Shown here piece by piece: positions 1 through 12,400 of a stretch of DNA of 64,000 bases (its first letter is position 1; the number at the start of each line of letters is the position of its first letter). The stretch is taken from assembly GCA_026261815.1 (NCBI GenBank), contig JAMPIT010000884.1:13157001-13221000 (forward strand), written 5' to 3'. A program made the translations under genes and the position numbers. The notes beneath the pieces were generated by a model. The model searched no databases. It had not been told where the DNA came from and saw only the letters and a list, made by a program, of their open reading frames with translations. The stretch comes from Monarcha castaneiventris obscurior (taxonomy: Eukaryota > Chordata > Aves > Passeriformes > Monarchidae).

Positions 1-1236
1 TAATACATGTAAGACAACAGAAGGGAACAACCTGCTGAGTACTACCTCAAGCTGTGGTGAACTCTCTTCACAGCTTCTGTTAAAGCGGTTACAGGTGGAA
101 AAATAAAAACATAAAATAATTCTTTAAATACAGGGAACAATGTTGAATAGATCAATCAACAGTCTGCAAAGACTGTAATTCCATCATATCTGATTTCACA
201 GCTTTCACCATCTGCAGCTGACTTAACCCATCTAAATGAATTGTTCAGACTCCCTATGGAGACACGGTCAATAGCCAGAGCTTATTTGCACAACTAATTC
301 TGGAGACATGGCTTAGGATGGGAGGAGTCTCTCTTGAGAGATGCCTGCACACTAACTACAGAGATATCTAGAACAACTAATGTTCATTGCTTATGCCTGG
401 ATGAATTAAACAAATTCCAAGCATATAATGAGATTTTAAAAATATCCCCGTGCAGCTAAACTATAGTATTCTGGTATGGTGGCAACAACATTCTTCTCCA
501 AGCAATTGCATACTGGGCAGCTATACCAAAACTGCAATGGAGTAAAAAGAGGATTTTTTAAACCTTAAAGTTGTCAACTCTGTGAACTGACATCTATATA
601 ATACAATTGCAAAGGACTGAGGATCTTTACACTCTAATGAGCAACAGTGAGACTTGGATGCACACAGAAGTAGAACACCTAAAAAGGCAGGAGACATATG
701 GAATTTCAGTGCATTTCAGCCTCACTAGCTGGTGCACTAAAATCCACTATGAATCCTGCATGGAATTACTAATTCAAGGCACGCCAAGAGTGGCCATTTT
801 CCCTTTGTTGTGTCTCTGACACATAAGCTCAATCCTGCTGCTACTGTTTGGGACTTGGTAGGTGTACGTGCAGTTTCCCAGAGAGACCATTGCAGCAGAA
901 TTTGTACTAATTTGCTTTCATGTATTCCTTAGAAAAAGCTAAAATACACAGTTTGCTAAATGGGGAAGTTATGTCTGCAAAAAGAGCATATGAGTTACTT
1001 GGAGTGGCAGGCAAAGAGCATGGAGAACTGGTCAGTCTTAGAAGGAGAGAGATTAAAGCCCCAGCCAGGAATGACTCATCAGTGACAGTGTTTGTGGACC
1101 TCAAAACACAACAGAGTAACAAAACTCGACACTGCCTCATTCTCAGAAAAGGCTTTACAGGCAATAAAAAAGTATTTCTGAGGAAAGTGATATATTAGTT
1201 AAGTATAGCTTAAACCTCTTCCCTCTGTCTTCCCAG

Positions 1237-1324
1237 TTGCATAATGCAGACATCAGGCCCTTGGCAAATAGATGTTTCACTCCACTGATCCCTTCCTCAT
1301 GTCCTACTTCTTGCTAAGACAGAG
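1237..1324 (+). other. Possible non-coding exon (88 nt) between good splice signals
   Basis: A long pyrimidine tract (CTCTTCCCTCTGTCTTCCCAG) ends in AG at 1236, and a donor GAG|GTAAGC begins at 1325. All three frames between them contain a stop, so if this is an exon it is untranslated or part of a long non-coding RNA. No promoter or partner exon was found. Splice-like pairs of this quality occur by chance in tens of kilobases, so confidence is low. Confidence 0.12.
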
Positions 1325-2380
1325 GTAAGCTGCAGGACCGGAAGACAGGCTTCCTCACTCACCATCCTCTCCTGCAGCCAGAAAACCAGCCTCTTCCCAC
1401 TTCTTTGCCATGCTATGAAATAACACAAACCAGAAACTGCTTCATCTACTGGGGTGCTATTTCATGCTACTGAAAAAAAATAATGCCTGAATTTAACTTA
1501 ATGGCTTTTTCATTGCTTAACATCTCAGGAGTGCATGCAGAAGATTCTGGCAGAGGCTAAAGCAAATTCTTAAATTAAAGGACAAGGCTTGAGATGGGAG
1601 TAGTTAATTATCTATCTTAACCTCAGCCATGACAAATGGACCAAGGGGGAGTGAGGCAGAATACATCACTCAAAATGCAATAGAAGCCTCATATTTTCAG
1701 CAAAACTGTGTCATCTATAGTTTGAAATTCTATTAAGCCTGGAGCCTGGAGTTGTTGACCGCCAATCAGAGACAGAGATTAATACTTCTATGAAGTAAAC
1801 AAGTCTGACTCAGCGGGCTATAAGCAGAGATTCTGTACAGCAGAACTAGTATTTTGCAAAGCAGCCAGCATTGTTCTCCATGATTAGTACCAAGTGGGGA
1901 GAGGAAGAGACCTTCTCTTCTCAACGGTGGATTTCTGCCACAGGGCCTCCAGCTCCCTGTGTTGTCATGTGTGTTGGTGACCCCTGCCTTATCTCTGAGA
2001 CCCAGCAGGTTTGTCCCAATCAAATGCCAGGCTGTGATGAGTTATGCGAGTCATGAAATATGAATGTTTCATCGCTCTCAGGGTGAATTTAGAGCATGAT
2101 CAGACTAGTCTGACTAGGTAAAATTACAGGTATGTACATTATTATTTTCTAAAAAATATTACAAATTGAATGCATGAGAATATTTTTAAATCTTTCACTT
2201 TTCAGATTCTCTACTACAAAACAGTAGAGAATTGTGTATGCTTTGCAGACCATTATTCAGAAAGTAAATGATAATGTGTTTCTCTAGAGGGCAAGGAAAC
2301 CTCGAATTTAGTGTCCATCACTTTGATGATGTGAAAGCAAGAGAGTAAACTGGTGAAAATTTTAGATTAATGTAATTGCA

Positions 2381-2411
2381 TATGTGCATATGTATTGTAC
2401 ATATGCACATA
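2381..2411. repeat. Perfect 14-bp palindromic hairpin in an ATGTGCAT-rich tract
   Basis: The arms TATGTGCATATGTA (2381-2394) and TACATATGCACATA (2398-2411) are exact reverse complements separated by TTG. The neighbouring sequence continues as imperfect CATATG/CACATG repeats to about 2436. This is an alternating purine-pyrimidine stretch that could form a cruciform or arise from a degenerate (CA/TA)n microsatellite. The stem is too short to be an obvious microRNA precursor. Confidence 0.85.
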
Positions 2412-2638
2412 CACATGCACACAGATACATATGCATGGAGTCTTTTTTTAGGGTGAAAGTGTGTACTCATCCATGCTCAGTCTTTGTAAGTTGTTTTCTA
2501 CTAAGGTGCATAGCCTCTGCATGAGCTGATTTGGATTCTTTCCAAACCACTTAACTTATTGAAGGTCCAAGGCAGGATACTTGGGAATAGTGGCATGAAC
2601 GACATTTGCAATCAACACTAACAAACAACTAATTTGAT

Positions 2639-2687
2639 GAAACAAAAAACAAAACAAAACAAAACAAAACAAAGCAAAACAACAAAG
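2639..2687. repeat. (CAAAA)n simple repeat
   Basis: A run of about eight CAAAA-type units with two interruptions (CAAAG and CAA). It is a simple microsatellite with no poly(A)-tailed element attached. Confidence 0.9.
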
Positions 2688-4247
2688 AGCTAAGATAAGG
2701 TGAATTTAATTTCACAATGGTCAGGGTTCATTTACTCATCTATGCCAATAATTATGAATGCAGTTCCCTCCCATGAATTTTGGATAAGACTGGCTTGCTG
2801 TTCACTTTGTGACTTCATTCCAGCCCTGATTTCAGCAATGTCATGCAGTGACTAAAACTGAAACGCTCCAGGGCATGAGAATGAGAAAGCAAACAGGCTA
2901 TGAACAAAAGCAAAACTAAACAGGCTCATTTTTAACTAAGATAAGAAGAAAAATTAATTCTTTACAATGCTGAAAGACAGCTGGTGTAGGCCACGGTGCC
3001 ATCTGGAATTACTAACTGGGCCCAAATGCACTTTCTGCATGTTTTGATGCTTCGTTTTATGTAAAGAAATAATGAAAAAAAAAAAGAAGAACCAAAACGT
3101 ACTGCTGCATGTGCAGGACCAAACCACAAAAGTAGCATGTCCCAGTATCACACAGATGATTTTTGTCAGGGCAGGAAACAACTGTGAGGAACACTCTTAT
3201 ATTCAGTAAGAAAACAGTATTCTGAAAAATTTTAATAATCATTTATAATTTTTAGGTTTGACTTGCCTGTTTTGGAGTCTGCAACATGACTAGAAAAATT
3301 TTCAGAATTTGCATAACATTCATTGGGCTTTTCTATTACAGTTCACAAATCCAATTTTTTTTCTTCTGTTAAATTATATTATGCACAAAACTCTTAGAAT
3401 AGCTTTTCACTCAGTAGGAAGAAACAGCAGATAAAACTGTACAGGAAAAATGAGTTTAGGAAAATAGGAATAACAAATTCCTCTACCCATAAGACCTGAT
3501 AGATAAATTTAGGTATGAACTATTCTCGTTGGCTCACCTGTGGAGCAGATTTGACATCCTTACACTTAACAGATGCCTTACCACAAAGAAAAGTCTTCCC
3601 ACTCCCCGTTCATCTTTTGCATATGATTCTCATGCAGCTTAAGTAAAAAACACCTCTCTCGCCAACCTACAAAAAGGGTGATTATTATGACAACACAAAT
3701 CCAGTCAAAACTTAAGCACGGTAAAAACCCAAACCAATTATCAAATACAAACCACAATTCATTTCACGCAGCCTCATGTTAGGAAAAAATAAAATCTTCA
3801 TTTGCTGTGGTTTGTACAAGGAAAAGCAATGAAGGCAGAGATGTTAGCCTTTCACCACGTTACACTCAAGGACACTCTGTAAGCAAAAGAATGAGGGAGG
3901 CAGGGAGGAAAAAAGAAAAGAAAAGCAGCATCCAGCGTATCTTCAATCTTCACACAATTACGAGCAACTATAAATCACAATTTGATATGGTTTCCAAGTC
4001 ACATCATAAATGTTCAGGCCAAGCTGTCTGGAAACAAAATTAAAAGCAAATATAATTCTCCATTATTTTAATGTCCACAGAGCAATTTGAAGGATAAACA
4101 TCAATTGGCTTCTATGGAAATAATGAATCATTTTAAAGGCGCCACAGACTTAACTACTCCACCTTCCACTGAATGACTAAGGAAAAAAAGCGTGCATGCA
4201 ATTCTTTCACATTTCACTTCTCTCCATTTAAAGCTCTAGAACTGGAG

Positions 4248-4277
4248 TATTTTTATTTTTATTTTTTATTTTTATTT
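4248..4277. repeat. (TTTTA)n simple repeat
   Basis: Five to six TTTTA/TTTTTA units follow a purine-mixed segment and run into a CT-rich stretch. It is a simple low-complexity tract with no associated mobile element. Confidence 0.85.
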
Positions 4278-7200
4278 CTCTCTTACTTTGTACTAACACA
4301 AGATTTCAGATTTTCTCTTCTCTGGTGAGCAAACAAGATATTTATGAGAATCTTTTCTCCAGCTTAATGAAGCACCGCATTCCCAGTGCTCTCTGGAGGT
4401 GAACCGGCCACAGGCTCTGTAAGGACACTCTTCGATAGGGCTGAAAATAGCATCTTCCTGTTGTCTCATCACATTGATCAAAGAAAACCTTTCCAAGGCA
4501 TCTGTGTAGGCACCAACTTTGCTATTGAGTCTTTAAAACACCCAGAGCCACATAACCATAAACCAACACTGATGCACAAAAGATGAGCCCACAGTGAAGG
4601 AAACTTAAATCTTGCTTGAGCCATAATGATTTTAATTTTAATGCTGGTTTTAAGATGCTTGAGATGGCACCATCACAGCAAAGCAGACCTACCTGATAAC
4701 AGTTACATTGAACTCTGATCTGCAGAGCAGAAAATGTCATGACTGCCACATGAAGTGTGTCTGTAGCATAAGCACATGCCAGAAAGATGCCAGAGTCCAA
4801 GGATCACAGAGCAGGCAGAGCAAGTCTTTCAAAGTAGTTCTGCAAAGAGAGGATCTAAGAAATGGGTCTCACTAAAGAGTTACACTTTTTGTCCCCTCAC
4901 TGTGTTGCAATGACCCCTTTCCTCAGCAATAGACCTGAGGCCACAGAGTCAGCAGGAGGCAGCCAGGCCTGGGGCTAGGTGTGCATGTTGTTGAGCAGCT
5001 GGCTCTGTAATCTCACATAAACTACCAGTCTTCTACTACCAAGCAAGGCCACTGATTTGGACCTTCCTCTGGTATCCCACCATTGGCTAACATAAAATTT
5101 TTAGGAAAGTAACCATTGCTGAAACTTCCTCCCATCTGCCACATTGGTTTGGAACTGTCACAGAGGAGCATGACCATGTAAGACAACTTTCTTTAGAAAA
5201 CCAGGATGACAACACCACCATTCTTTAAGAAAGAGGCACTGGTTTGAGAAGGAAATACTTTTTCCCTCTTCTTATAAAACCTGTGGAATGTATCACTGTC
5301 TATAGCACACTTTGTCTGGGGAGGCAGCTGCCATCCCCACATCCTGCATCTCTACCTTAGGTGACACCACTCACAAAGCTCACAGTTACAGCTGACTAAC
5401 TTTCTTCCATTACAGGATCTTTCAGTTCGTGACAGCTTTGTCAGCCAAAGAGCTCAGACTGAAACATATACTGCCAGGTATTTGTCTGGGGTGAATTATT
5501 TCAGCGTTTGAGAAAAATTGCTCAGACATTTACAAGAAGACTGTTGGAGTCTTTTATCCATGCTACAAACTCTTTGTAAACTGATACCACTTAATCTGCC
5601 ACAGGCACTGAAGGTGCAGTATGGCCTTTTGCTTTCCCTGCCTTGCTATGTCCAGATTTGGTTGTGAAGTCCCTGGGAAAAACAAAACCAAAGCTAGCCC
5701 TGCATGACCTGTAAGAGTTGTCAGAAACCTACAATCCAAACTGCCCTAAGTGTGCTCACCTCCACACACTGCACATGTGTCCTTGTGCACTGTGCACAGC
5801 ATTCCACACATTTAAGAAACAGAGAGCACATTTGAGTTCTATGCAGTTTTGGTGCCATCTGTAACTTTCAAGGGAGGCTATCAGTTCTTGCTTTCAGGTC
5901 ACCTAGCAGGCTTTTCCAGATTTGTTACACACACCAAAAGGAAATATCCTTGTGGTCACTAGCAACCAAGCAACAATAAAAACATAGATGCAGAAATAAT
6001 CTCAAGGAGTGGGAGGATTGGATTTGTTAAGATTCAAGACCTACAGACCAGGAATTCTGAACTTGTGTGGATGCAAGTACTGGACATGACCCAATGCAAC
6101 ATAATTAAATCCCTGTCATTTCTATCTGACAGAAAGGACATCAAATGAACTAACTCCACTGGTACTGACATAAAGTAGTACTTAATTTTCCACATTCCCT
6201 CCTGCCCCAGTAGAGCACAGCTGGAAAACCCTGGAAGGCATAGGGAAAAGGGGGAGAGGGTTGTCCCCAGAGAGTGTGCCATGTGGCACAGCATGGCAAA
6301 GGGCAAGCTGCAACCAGCCGTACGTGTGCTTTGCCTTGGGCTTCTTGGGAAATCCCGGTTCAAGTGAAGACACAGACAGTTGGGATGACCTTCTGCATAA
6401 GGCACGCCATGAGGAGGATCCAGGGAAAGCAGCTCCTGGAAGGAGGCGAGAGCACAAGCTGAACTTCCTGGCTAAGAGCCGCTGGTCACAGCTTGCAAAC
6501 CTTGTGGAAACTCTGACGCTGATGTTTGATGTTCTCATCAGAGCCTTGGGGACTCAGTCACCCAATTCCAAGGGACTTTCCACGCTATTTGGCTGCCTAA
6601 AAACAATAAACTATCACGACTATCCAGCCCAAAGAACTACTTGATGATGTAGAGCAGATCACAAAGTCAGTCACAGTCAGGGCTGATTATTTAAAATGTA
6701 GACACCACTCCAACTAAACTAGGAACTTTAAAAATTATTGCTTTTAATTAAAGCACAGCAGATGGGAAAAATTAAATGCTAAATGGGGCTCAAATCTGCT
6801 CTGAATAACACAGACTGAGGAAAACAATTCTGTACCTCAGAGGCTGTCCTCAATTGTCTTACATTATTGTTCTCCAATTTGTACATCAGATGGTCACAAA
6901 TTGGTAGCTTGAAGCTGATAGTTTCAGTTCATATGAAGAAAACAGTGACAACTGTCTTCAGCCTCAACTTGAGTTGCAGTACCACAAGCTGGGACCCAGC
7001 AAGAGTGGGATGCTGGGTGCACACACACTGGAGGATAAGCCATCTATTAATACCTGGTGATCTTACCCGTTTGAGTTTACAGCTCCAACATCCCAACTGC
7101 CTGCTTAGCATGGAAAGCTATTTTAATTCTACAGTGAACTAAAACAGAGCAGCCAAATACACATGCATGAGTTAAAAAAAGATCCATTGAAAGCAATAAT

Positions 7201-9422
7201 CACCGTTCTGCCTTCTGCGTACTAACTAATCCTCCCACATTTTCAACTTGACAGTCTCAGTTACACCAGAGAAAAGCCAAAGGAGTCACACACGGCCATA
7301 TTTTCTCCCTTTCAAAGTATTTCAGGCTCTTTTGGGATGCAACTTGAGAAGAGACACCACAATTAGCAGCAAACTGCAGAAATATGTATGAAAATAACCC
7401 CAGCTAAAGATTCACATCCACCTCAGCCCTTCACTAAGAACTGTTGAACACTATTAAAAAGAGCATTACCAAATATCATTAAAAATGTAATGCAAATAAA
7501 TGCAGCCTCTAAATGAAGACAAAAGATTGGGGGGATGGAGTGAAGAGTTGCTACACAGGGTGTCAAATGTATTTTCAATCACTAAAAAGGAATTGCCATA
7601 GGAGAATAGACTGAAAAAAAAGAAAACTTGGTAAGATTTTAAAAATGAGTGTTAAAAACCAGAATAAGAAAAAATTAGAAACTGGGAAGTAATCATCAGT
7701 GAAGCTGTAGATAAAGAGCCTTTAATGTTCAGTCTGTTCTTACTGGAGTTACGACAGGGATTTGGAAATGACAGCAGGAGCCAGATGTATATGTTGGGCC
7801 ATGTTTTCCATATGCTGCAGCAACAGAGCAGAAAGATCCCATGAAATTCTCCAGTGACCATGAACACTAATGATATTTAGTGGTCCATTTTTAAGAATGG
7901 GCTTTCCCTGAAGCCAAAGGCAGGCAGAGATATTCTGCACCTTTTGAAAAGGATAAATCCTCTGCACATCAAACTCCAGCAAGAGCTTCTCAACAAAATG
8001 GTCAAATTTTAACATTTTTTTCTTCTCCATCAGACCTTGTGGTTTGCATTATTTCAGTTCTCTTGATTTTAAGCACTCACACTAATACTAGTTAATAGCC
8101 ACTGAGTGCTACAGATGTCTCCTCCTCTTTCTCATGACTTTATGTCACTAATGAACTCCTCTGTGAAAAGAATTAATCATTTTTCTGTAACACTTGGCTT
8201 TGGATTCTTATATTATGACTCACTCAAGAAAAACAACTGTAGCCCTAGGGACTTGCAGCCCCCAAATCCTTCATCATAGCTGCTGCAGAGCTATTATTTC
8301 TCTAAAGTACAAGCTACTAACATCTAAAGCCATGACCTGCAAAAGACACACTAAGCATGTCCTAGATGTGAAAATCCCCCACCTCTCCTAGATTATTTGT
8401 AGGCAGACTCTTCAATGAAGATTAGAACAGAGAGAAACAGTAATTCATATACAAGAAAAATAAAGCACTATCCTGTATATGCCTTCTATGGTATTAAAAT
8501 AATTTTTTTCACTTACCACAGATAAAAACTGACAGACCGGCAAGCCCTGAGGACTGCTTTCAACCTACTTCATCCTTGACCTGCAAGGACCAACTTAAAG
8601 ACACACTAGTTTAGTTTATACTGTGGGCTTATTTTGCCTTTGCTGTCACGAATGAAAAAAAAAAAATTGCCTGCTGAGATACAAGGTACACAGCTGATCA
8701 CCACAGGTCATTGCCTGCATCAGATGGCCATTTTCAGCCACTGCTGTTCCGGCCTTTAATCTACACACTGGATGCTAAAGGCTCTAGGATTTTCTAAGTC
8801 ATCTCAGCAATCTCTAATTTCTTACATGTAGCTGGTGACTGATTTGTCTTGTGTGCAGTTTTAATCTAAAAAAAGTCTTACTTTCAACTTGTGTCTTTTA
8901 GGTTGTGAGCAGTGCCTGACTTGCACTTTAGAAAAAGAAAAAAGTAAAATGCACGTAATATTCCTAATTATGACACCTTGGCTGCTTCTCAATTCCAATT
9001 AGAGATAGACCCAATCTGTACTTCTGCATCATTAATATCTCACCATACTGAACTCTGACTGTCTGGCTCAGGGTCTGCACTATTTTATGAGGGCCAAATA
9101 CTTCTGTGTTTTTGGAAAGCTTGGATTCAAATTCACATCTAAATATAACAGCACCAGCTTCTCATTTACAAAAGGCAACAGAACCATAGAGACCAAAAAA
9201 CAGACACAGATCACGAAGCACTGGTGCTTATGCTGGCAACCACACTAGACAATGATTTCTATCTCTACAGTGAGTTATGTTTTCTGCTTGGATGTGGATA
9301 TTAAGAAAAAAAAATCAACTGCGGGTTGCACATGGGTTTTTTAAATGTTAAATATCCTTGTGAAGCTGAACTTCAGTGGTTCATCTGAATCTACTCCAGT
9401 AAGAAATCAGTGGTGATGCACC

Positions 9423-9447
9423 AGTAAGTGCAATAGAAGCACTTACT
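9423..9447. repeat. Small perfect inverted repeat (8-bp arms)
   Basis: AGTAAGTG (9423-9430) and CACTTACT (9440-9447) are exact reverse complements around a 9-nt loop. It lies 17 bp from a second, stronger hairpin at 9465-9491, so the two form a local hairpin pair. Confidence 0.7.
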
Positions 9448-9461
9448 ACTACGGAGTAGGT

Positions 9462-9494
9462 AGGCTTTTAACCTGGTAGACAGGTTAAAAGTCT
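9462..9494. repeat. Strong hairpin, 11-bp perfect stem extending to 14 bp
   Basis: CTTTTAACCTG (9465-9475) and CAGGTTAAAAG (9481-9491) are exact reverse complements around the loop GTAGA. One G-T wobble and two more pairs extend the stem to 9462-9494. No terminator role is expected in a vertebrate genome. It could be a remnant of a small inverted-repeat transposon or a structured RNA segment, but no target-site duplication is evident. Confidence 0.8.
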
Positions 9495-12400
9495 TAACTG
9501 AATTTTTAAAAGGTGGTATAGAAAAGAAGTATCAACATACAAATCTGTTTTACCATCTAAAATCAAAGACTTTGGAAGATACATCAATACAGAGCCTTGA
9601 CATTTTAGCTCAGAACTAATCCTATTAATTGGCGCACACAGTATTGAGCTATTTGCTGATGAGACTTATAATCACATGATTGTGCCACAGAGCTCTCTTA
9701 CACAGAGAACAGTGTGGTGTCCTCACAAACAAGAAACAGCAGCTCAAAGTAGGCAGCTCAAGGACTCACAGTGCATTGACAACTTCAGACAAACACAAAA
9801 AATATTTTGTACTGACAGAAAAATTATTGGTTTTGGAATTTCCGGCAATGGGAAGGGCTTATTTTGGCTTTGCTTCAGCATTTTTAGAGCAGTTTTATTA
9901 AAAGATAGGAACAAGAAATCATGTCAACTTCTCAAAACTTAAATCTTTCACTTGAAAATGATGAAATGAAGTTTCTCAGTTGTTTTTTTCAAAAAGGTTA
10001 TGGCTTCTCTTTGTGTAGAACGGCCTGGTGCCCATATTTGTATTGTTTTCTGCATTAGACTTCTGTAGAGGTGTAGTGTGTCTCTTGTGGTCAGAGGCTC
10101 ATAGTTGAATTAAATGGGATCCATAATGGATTAGACTCCAGAGATGACTTCAATATTCAGGTTTGTTAACACTGGTGACCTAAGGCAGAGTACTGAAACG
10201 AAAGATCTCTTCCCAAAATCAGTTTAACTTTGAGGGGTTAAGCTCAGAACAACAAAGATAAAAGACCAGTTTAATCACAAGAAAACATTTGACTTCATAC
10301 CCCGACCTTGGTGAACAGTCACGCGCATCTCTCATAGAAATGCTTTATGTAAACATATTTGTTAACAAATTGAAACAGACCACAAGCTAAATCCTTTGCC
10401 ATACGGTGCTCTGACTGATCAGCTGATGAAGCATATGGATTCTGTCTTCCTAATTCTCTATTAGCTTCCTGACTGCTTCCATCTGAGTGTTACAAGTGGC
10501 CCCAGATATCCTATTCATCCCATTAAAGTAAAATAAATAAATACATAAATTGCTGATCAATTCTCTCAGTACACCCTCCTTCTTCTCCTAATGCATTTGA
10601 GAGTCTTTTGGCAACATTGGGAAACAACCTTCCCTAGAAAGAAGAATCACTTCACTTAAATGATTTGTTCTTTTAATTACTGTCATTCCTAGCTAACACA
10701 GAGCAGAAAATGTATATCAATAATGATCACTGTACAATAGGCTGGCATTTTGCCAGGAATCTGAAGACTGCCCTTAATCTAAGTAAAAATTTATTTGTAT
10801 CCATTTCCTCTTCTAATGCAAGCTACAACTACTGTGGAGAGTAAAGCTGAAGCATTCTGTATGATGCTACAGCAAAATGAAATACCCAACCAAATTAAAT
10901 ATGCACAACACCTTCATCCACTTGCCCTTTTATTCTTCACTGACAGATCGAAGAAACATGTTTGATTTCCTGTCAGTAAAATCAAGGCGGCACAAGAAGG
11001 CAACGGGATGAGGACCCACTTTGTTCTGCTTTTTAGGAAAGATGCCTTCACAATCAGGATGGCATTTTTCTAACATGGCATAAATATGCCTTGAAGTCAT
11101 AACTAAGTAATTATCTAATTCTATACAGAGCCACAGTAATATACCTCACACACATGTTAATAACTCACTTTAAATAAGGGAAGGGGAATATATTGGAAAG
11201 AAAGGAATTAACATTCAGTTGACTTTTTTTTTTTCAACAGAGAAGAAAATGCAAATCAAAAACTGTCTCTGAAGACTGTTTAATCTTTTGTATATAAAGA
11301 CAACCATATAAGCCCGTGCCAGATACAAACACACAGACAAGTTACAACTTGTCTTCACATTTGACTCTGAAACCTGATTTGTGTGGGTTTGGGTGTACTT
11401 TGTAACCAGTCAAAAAAGACAAAACCATGTTCTGGCCCTACATAAAATTTAGGGTCTGCTTTAAGGCCTTGCTTATTTCACCAGCCTAAATGCAAACCAG
11501 CCAAAGGATGTTTCACCAAGTGCACAGAATAAATTATTTCAAATAAAACCTGTCTATTGGCAGACTTCTAACCACACACAGTAACTATTTCTGCTTGTAA
11601 AATGATGTTCATTTAGCTCTGTATAAACAATTTATGAATCCACCTTTAACATAACACAACCTTTTCTCCCTGCACCAAGCTGACAGCCATGGAAAACCCT
11701 GCATGGCTCCAGAGCAGCAGGCTGAACTCTGTTTCCCCTTGGGCAGCAGCAGCACTGGTGATGATCTGCACGCCAGCCCTTCATACTGACGAGAACATAA
11801 CGAGAGAGGAGATCACAGAGCAGGTCGTGTGCTGGAACTGAGCCACAGCCTCACTTAGAAACCAAGCCAGGCAGACTGGGAGCTCCCAGGGGATGGACTA
11901 AGGAAACCCAAAATGTCACTCCCCTCTCTAAGGGTTACTGCCTGCCCACCAGTGTCTCACGGGGCAGCACAGATAGGAGGACATCCAGCTGCACAAGTGA
12001 AAGTCAGACCGGGAAAAGGGGATGGCAGCAAGAAAATTACAGAAGACCTAGTCTGAACACCTATTCCAGGCTAGAGCACAAATACTTCCATAAATGAGCA
12101 CACCACCTAGGACACCTAGTGCCAGGTGACCACTCTGAGTGAGTCAGTGCCTCAGGTAACAGCCATGGTACAACTGAGCAGAACTTTTCATACAGGGTAT
12201 TACGATCCTGCAGCTTTACATGCAGAAAAGCCTTTCCCAAGCATCACCAGATGGCACTACTCTTCCTTCAAATCAAGACGGTAGCTCTGCTGTGCCCATG
12301 AAATGCTATCATCGATTTAGGAAGAAAAAGATCTTAATCCATGTTTTTTATATATTAGCCCAGCAATTTCTCACTGTGCACATTCTTTCCAGTGGTCTTG

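Noticed and set aside
8515..8580. Minus-strand segment ending CTGTG|GTAAGTG with acceptor TGGTCCTTGCAG
   Set aside because: All frames of the longer form are closed. The 30-nt shorter form is too small to support without transcripts.
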